64,000 nt of DNA from Bosea sp. 124 (GTDB lineage: Bacteria; Pseudomonadota; Alphaproteobacteria; Rhizobiales; Beijerinckiaceae). The translations under genes and the position numbers were made by a program. The notes under the pieces were generated by a model. That model had not been told where the DNA came from and ran no database searches. It saw only the letters and a list, made by a program, of their open reading frames with translations. Position 1 is the first letter of the stretch. Each line of letters begins with the position of its first letter. The stretch lies in assembly GCF_003046175.1 (NCBI RefSeq), contig NZ_PZZM01000001.1, positions 3,179,001 to 3,243,000 on the forward strand. The letters are read 5' to 3'. Below, piece after piece: positions 60,191-64,000 of the stretch.

Positions 60191-60205
60191 GTTCATATTT
60201 TGTTC
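60191..60205. promoter_or_regulatory. Alphaproteobacterial LexA (SOS) box
   Basis: GTTC-ATATTTT-GTTC, i.e. direct repeat GTTC with seven bases between, the alphaproteobacterial LexA target GTTCN7GTTC (GAACN7GAAC on the other strand). It is placed for control of the minus-strand gene at 59843-60168. Confidence 0.75.
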
Positions 60206-60445
60206 TCATATCCGAGGACGCAGAGCATTTCACCCGAGCAGCGCATAAAAGACACCGATCCGGCCACCGAATTCGAGTGCGAGATCGACGACCTGATTGC
60301 TGAACATGGCAGCGAGAGGGATGTGATCCGGGCTCTGATGCACGACTTGACGGTCCTGATGATCGATGCCGACCGCTCGGTCTCGCGTGGGTATCTGCGC
60401 GGCCTGTTCTCGCTGTCCGCCGTCAGCGCCCTTGAGACAGTTTAG
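60200..60445 (+). pseudogene. Partial hypothetical protein, 3' end in the IS3-type element
   Basis: The frame gives SISPEQRIKDTDPATEFECE, then IDDLIAEHGSERDVIRALMH and DADRSVSRGYLRGLFSLSAV, a protein-like helical sequence. The last residues (LETV) are encoded by the inverted repeat of the IS3-type element, so the native C-terminus is lost. Only a TTG inside the LexA box is available as a start, so the 5' end is probably incomplete too. No family is recognised. Confidence 0.45.
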
Positions 60446-60498
60446 GGGTTTTCGGGAAGGGAGGATTTCTGGATCATCGCAGCCATTCAGGAGCGCAG

Positions 60499-60868
60499 AT
60501 GAGACAGAAATCGGGGCCGGAGAAAGCACCGGCAGAGCAGGTCGTGATGGACATTCGCCGAGCGACGCGTCGGCAGTTCACGGCCGAAGAGAAGATCCGC
60601 ATCGTGCTGGAAGGGGTGCGCGGCGAAGAGAGTATCGCCGAACTGTGCCGGCGCGAGGGGATCGCCTCATCGATGTATTACGGCTGGTCGAAGGAGTTCC
60701 TCGACGCTGGCAAGCGCCGTCTCGCCGGCGACACGGCGCGTGCGGCGACCTCCGACGAGGTGACTGCGTCGGGTGGCGCAGGCGCTGAAGGAGGCCGTGG
60801 CCGACCTGACCCTGGAAAACCGCCTGCTTAAAAAAAGCATGCTCGCGGATGGGGAAGACGACACATGA
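60499..60868 (+). pseudogene. IS3-family OrfA, frameshifted
   Basis: A helix-turn-helix protein start, RATRRQFTAEEKIRIVLEGV, then IAELCRREGIASSMYYGWSK, is typical of IS3 OrfA. The frame breaks near 60765; the leucine-zipper end LKEAVADLTLENRLLKKSML is in another frame and finishes at 60868, overlapping the orfB ATG. The shift lies inside OrfA, not at the slippery site between orfA and orfB, so it is damage and not programmed frameshifting. Confidence 0.8.
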
Positions 60869-61667
60869 GATACCCCGCATCCGAGAAGGCCGAGATCATC
60901 CGCCTGGTCGAAGCCTCGCATCTGCCGGCGCGACGCACGGAGAACAAGCTCGGCATTCCCCGCGCCACGTTCTATCGCTGATACGATCGCTATCGCACCG
61001 GCGAGATCGAGGCACGCGCCGATCATCGCTCGCGGCCCGACCGTGTTTGGAACCGGATCCCTGAGCCGGTTCGGGACGAGATCGCTGAACTGGCGCTGCG
61101 CGAAACAGATCTCAGCCCGCGAGAGCTGGCAGTGCGCTTCACCGACGAGAAGAGTTACTTCGTCTCGGAAGCATCGGTGTATCGGCTGCTGAAGGCGCAT
61201 GATCTGATCACCAGCCCGGCCCACATCGTCCTCAAGGCGGCGTCCGAGTTCAAGGACAAGACGACGGGCTCGACCAGATCACGGTCGCTCATCCACCCAG
61301 GCTGTTGAGCGACAACGGCAGTTCCTACATCTCTGCCGACCTCGCCACCTGGCTCGACGGCAAGGGCATGAAACACGTTCGTGGCGCGCCTTATCATCCC
61401 CAGACGCAAGGCAAGATTGAGCGCTGGCACCAGACCCTGAAGAACCGCATCCTGCTCGAGAATTACTATCTGCCGGACGATTTTGAACGGCAGGTCGCCG
61501 GCTTCGTCGAGCACTACAACCATGCCCGCTACCACGAGAGCCTCGGCAACCTCACGCCCGCCGATGTCTACTTCGGCCGCGGGCAGGCCATCCTCACCGA
61601 ACGCGAAAGGATCAAACGCCAGACCATCCACCAAAGACGCTTGCAGCATCAGCTGCAGGCCCCATAG
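60865..61667 (+). pseudogene. IS3-family OrfB with a Trp-to-stop change and an internal deletion
   Basis: After ATG 60865 come MRYPASEKAEIIRLVEASHL and GIPRATFYR, then TGA at 60979-60981, where homologues have Trp, then YDRYRTGEIEARADHRSRPD. Near 61275 the frame changes and a large piece of the rve core is missing. The end resumes with LLSDNGSSYISADLATWLDG (second catalytic Asp), HPQTQGKIERWHQTLKNRIL (Glu) and TPADVYFGRGQAIL. The enzyme cannot be functional. Confidence 0.85.
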
Positions 61668-61720
61668 CCTTAAACCCAGATGAGCCAAAGCCTCCCTTCC
61701 TGAGACACGAGACAGTCTCA

Positions 61721-62235
61721 AATCATCTGACGACGGACAGGCATGGGTCGATTTCGCCACCGAGCCCTGCACGTCGAAATGGAACACCGATTTCGCGCTG
61801 CCTGCGCATTCTTCTGTCAGCCGCCGCCAGCGGGCATTGCCCATGCGCGCCTCGCCATTGCCGGCGATGCCGTCGCGCACAAACTCGACATAGACCTGAT
61901 CCTCGTCAGTCGGCCAGTGGCGCTGGAAATCGTCGAGGAAGCGAGGCCAGTCGAGCAAAAGCCCATGCGTATCGAAATAGCGCAGCGGGAAGGAAAAACC
62001 GTGGTCGATGCCGACCAGTATGGGCGTATCCTCGGCCATCTGCTCCACCAGCCATTCGGCGATGCCCTTGCGGGTCCAGTATTTGCGCGTGCTTGGCGGC
62101 GGCGGCACCTACCGGATGCCCGTCGCCCTCGGCAAGATAGACACGCAGGCCCTTGAGGCTGGCGGTCGGCGTTTCCGCGCCGGAATAATCGATGCCTATG
62201 AAGCGCGAGAACGCGGACAAAACTTTATTTCCCAT
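61721..62235 (-). pseudogene. DUF429-like protein gene, frameshifted and truncated by the IS3-type element
   Basis: From ATG 62235 (overlapping the NRAMP stop as TAATG) the start MGNKVLSAFSRFIGIDYSGA is read, then LKGLRVYLAEGDGHPV. After a shift near 62113 another frame gives STRKYWTRKGIAEWLVEQMA, then ILVGIDHGFSFPLRYFDTHG and AKSVFHFDVQGSVAKSTHA. GIDYSG and GIDHGFSFP resemble the DUF429 RNase-H-like fold with acidic residues. The 3' part is lost at the right end of the IS3 element. Confidence 0.72.
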
Positions 62236-63491
62236 TACAGGACAAACATGCCCAGCGCCGCCGCCGCCATCACCGCCGTGGCCAGCCAGCCCATGAACTT
62301 GAGGCCGCGCGACGCGACGAAGCGGCCGAGATATGTGCGGCTCGACACGACGATCATGGTCGCCACCATCAGCGGTAAGGCGATAACCCCGTTGAGCACG
62401 GCACTCCAGAACAGCGCTTTGATCGGGTCGATTGGCAGGAACAGCATGAGCAGGCCGAGCGCCATCGCAAGCGCGATGACGCCGTAAAAGGCTTTGGCGT
62501 TCTCCGGTTTTTCTTCGAGCCCGATGCGCCAACCGCGCAATTCGCCGATCGCATAGGCGGCGGAGCCCGCCAGCACCGACAAGGCAAGCAGCCCGGTGCC
62601 GATGATGCCGAGGCTGAACAGCAGAAAGGCGAACTCGCCGGCGATCGGCCGCAGCGCTTCGGCCGCCTGCGCGGATGTCGCGATGTCGGTGATCCCCGCC
62701 TTGTGCAGCGTCATGGCCGTGGTGAGGATGATGAAGAAGGCGATCAGGTTCGAGAACGCCATGCCGACATAGGTGTCGATACCGATGCGGCGCAATTCAC
62801 CGGGCGCCTCGTCGGGATGATCGAGCAGCGAACCGGCGCCCGCCAATCTCTCGTCCTCGACCTCCTCGGCGGCTTGCCAAAAGAAAAGATAGGGACTGAT
62901 GGTCGTGCCGAAGACCGCGACCACGATCGTGAATGCCTCCTGCGTCCAGGCGATCTGCGGCCAGACCGTGCCGAGCGCCACCGCGCGCCAGTCGATCTGC
63001 ACGGCGAACAGCACGCCGACATAGGCGAACAGCGCCAGCGTCAGCCATTTCAGCACATGCACATAACGGTGATAGGGCACGAAGACCTGCAATAGCAGAG
63101 AGCCGGCCGCGAATAGGATGGCGAACAGGGTTTCGCCCCAGCCGAGCACCAGGCGCGCCGCCGCGCCCATGGCGACGATGTCGGCGCCGATGTTCACGAC
63201 GTTGGCGATGAACAGCAGGAAGACGATGATATGGACGAGCGAGCGCGGCATGGCGCGCGCCATGTTGGCGGCGAGGCCCTCGCCGGTGACGCGCCCGATC
63301 CGCGCGCAGATGCCCTGGATCGACACCATCAGCGGGTAGGTGAGCGCCACCGTCCACAGCATGTTGACGCCGAACTGCGCGCCCGCCTGCGAATAGGTGG
63401 CGATGCCGCTCGGATCGTCGTCCGCCGCGCCGGTGATGAGGCCGGGGCCAAGCCGCCGAAACCAGGAGAGGCGCGGCTTCAGGTCGCTCAT
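62235..63491 (-). CDS. NRAMP-family transporter with NRMT (Mg2+-type) motifs
   Basis: A 418-residue transporter with eleven predicted helices. TM1 has GAADDDPSGIATYSQAGAQF with DPSG instead of DPGN, and TM6 has AVFGTTISPYLFFWQAAEEV with TISPY instead of the MPH motif. These changes at the ion-binding positions are those reported for NRAMP-related Mg2+ transporters (NRMTs), so magnesium or another hard cation is more likely than Mn2+ or Fe2+. The start at 63491 gives normal length. It overlaps the DUF429-like gene downstream. Confidence 0.82.
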   Translation of the reverse strand: MSDLKPRLSWFRRLGPGLITGAADDDPSGIATYSQAGAQFGVNMLWTVALTYPLMVSIQGICARIGRVTGEGLAANMARAMPRSLVHIIVFLLFIANVVNIGADIVAMGAAARLVLGWGETLFAILFAAGSLLLQVFVPYHRYVHVLKWLTLALFAYVGVLFAVQIDWRAVALGTVWPQIAWTQEAFTIVVAVFGTTISPYLFFWQAAEEVEDERLAGAGSLLDHPDEAPGELRRIGIDTYVGMAFSNLIAFFIILTTAMTLHKAGITDIATSAQAAEALRPIAGEFAFLLFSLGIIGTGLLALSVLAGSAAYAIGELRGWRIGLEEKPENAKAFYGVIALAMALGLLMLFLPIDPIKALFWSAVLNGVIALPLMVATMIVVSSRTYLGRFVASRGLKFMGWLATAVMAAAALGMFVL

Positions 63492-63516
63492 TTCGCGGCG
63501 CCGATCTTCTCACGCA

Positions 63517-63820
63517 TCAGTTCAGCTTCCAGATCGAGCCGTTGAGCAGCGAGGCGAAGGCCACCCAGGCGGCATACGGCACGAACAGCCACGCCGCCAT
63601 GGGTCCCGCCGCCACGCGGTGGCGATGAAGGCGAGAATGGCGGCGAGCATCAGCAGGATGACGACGAATGCAAGTCCGGTCTGGCGAGCGGCGAAGAACA
63701 CTGGAGTCCACAGGAAGTTCAGGGCGAGTTGCGCCCACCACAGCCTCATCGGCCAGACGGAGCGGTCGCGCTGCCAGACACGCCAGCCGGCGACGGCCGG
63801 CGCTAGCGCCTCGGCGAGCA
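63517..63820 (-). pseudogene. TspO/MBR-family protein remnant
   Basis: The minus strand gives SVWPMRLWWAQLALNFLWTP, then VFFAARQTGLAFVVILLMLA, the middle helices of a tryptophan-rich TspO protein. After a shift near 63610 comes MAAWLFVPYAAWVAFASLLN, ending GSIWKLN. The first helix is replaced near 63820 by the start of an hsdR gene. No initiation codon of its own remains. Confidence 0.82.
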
Positions 63821-63900
63821 GCATCCCAGCCGGCACGCCTGACCGCCGGTAGAATGAACTTCGTGCAGATATCCCGTTCGGTCAGGCTGCGCTTATCCAT
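63821..63900 (-). pseudogene. hsdR: N-terminal fragment of a type I restriction endonuclease subunit R
   Basis: From ATG 63900, MDKRSLTERDICTKFILPAV followed by RRAGWD matches the start of HsdR proteins of the EcoEI/EcoR124 kind, which begin with a similar SERDICTKYITPA motif and go on to the nuclease and helicase domains. After 26 residues the sequence turns into the TspO-like gene in the same frame, so nothing of the catalytic domains remains. Confidence 0.78.
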
Positions 63901-63908
63901 CGTGGCGG

Positions 63909-63947
63909 GCCAATCCTTCAGTCAAGATGCCAATTTGAAGGATTGGC
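63909..63947. repeat. 12-bp perfect inverted repeat upstream of the hsdR fragment
   Basis: GCCAATCCTTCA and TGAAGGATTGGC are separated by 15 bases. The structure lies nine bases from the hsdR-fragment ATG and could be an operator or an IS end; it has no T run. Confidence 0.8.
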
Positions 63948-64000
63948 ATGGAACGAAGCGATTTGCATCACGGCGGACGATTTCAGTCAGGTTGAGTGGC

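Larger units (their letters stand above)
60433..61720 (+). mobile_element. Decayed IS3-family element
   Basis: Inverted repeats TGAGACAGTTT...GGAAGGGAGG on the left (from 60433) and, on the other strand, TGAGACTGTCT...GGAAGGGAGG on the right (from 61720) bracket orfA and orfB. Both reading frames are damaged and an internal deletion is present. Flanks show no target duplication. Confidence 0.78.

Noticed and set aside
60499..60868. Programmed frameshift in IS3 orfA
   Set aside because: The shift lies inside OrfA, away from the slippery site before orfB, and the element is otherwise damaged.
1..64000. CRISPR array, prophage structural cluster, rRNA, intact tRNA or replication origin
   Set aside because: No repeated spacer-like units, capsid or tail genes, rRNA signatures, clean cloverleaf or origin iterons were seen.

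Overview
The window looks like accessory DNA from a high-GC alphaproteobacterium, most likely of the order Hyphomicrobiales (Bosea/Methylobacterium-like). The evidence is codon usage, a ModE box, a GTTC-N7-GTTC SOS box of the alphaproteobacterial LexA type, a DUF6894 protein, a Tad-type pilus protein and the IS families present. No rRNA, intact tRNA, CRISPR array or replication origin was found. About twenty genes are broken by frameshifts, Trp-to-stop changes, deletions or insertions, so the region is being reshuffled. The genus is inference; nothing here fixes it.

Layout. 1-6.8 kb: mscL, a methyltransferase with an internal stop, small secreted and stress proteins (DUF1236-like, GsiB/17M-like, PepSY-like, YciE ferritin-like, DUF6894). 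6.8-7.5 kb: scraps of an ISL3 transposase and of the error-prone polymerase DnaE2. 7.6-13.3 kb: a signalling block with a hybrid histidine kinase, a single-domain receiver, and an operon of a TadG-like surface protein, a PilZ protein and an EAL phosphodiesterase. 13.7-17.9 kb: an IS110 remnant cut by an IS481 element, which is itself split by a complete IS21-family element with a 6-bp target duplication. 17.9-22.4 kb: frameshifted osmC, a CxxC thioredoxin-like protein and a permease as a coupled operon, IS630 and LysR scraps, and a chemotaxis receptor. 22.6-29.4 kb: broken carbonic anhydrase and DUF2478 genes, an intact adaptor/FtsX/ATPase exporter, a fused pair of gene fragments (TauE-like and GT28), and a doubly broken nhaA.

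29.8-38.3 kb is an oxyanion and metal locus: a SulP transporter, ModE with a ModE-box palindrome, ModABC, a TauE/SafE permease, a ChrB-like protein, a COG4280-like membrane protein with a small partner, and an MFS transporter. 38.5-48.2 kb: a BLUF photoreceptor, a tRNA-like remnant, a lipoprotein, a recent IS66 insertion with an 8-bp target duplication, a frameshifted mlaD-like gene, a PhnA-like membrane protein with a 24-residue companion, and several small orphan proteins, one paralogous to a protein at 1.5 kb.

48.7-59.7 kb holds two catabolic/transport loci, each with an IclR regulator. The first couples an SDR and a DUF4286 protein to a nitrate/taurine-type ABC transporter whose binding protein is frameshifted. 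The second couples a polar-amino-acid ABC transporter to EutB-like and DoeB-like enzymes, which resemble part of an ectoine pathway. 59.8-64 kb: a LexA-box-preceded broken small gene, a decayed IS3-family element, a truncated DUF429-like gene, an NRAMP-related transporter with Mg-type motifs, and fused remnants of tspO and hsdR.
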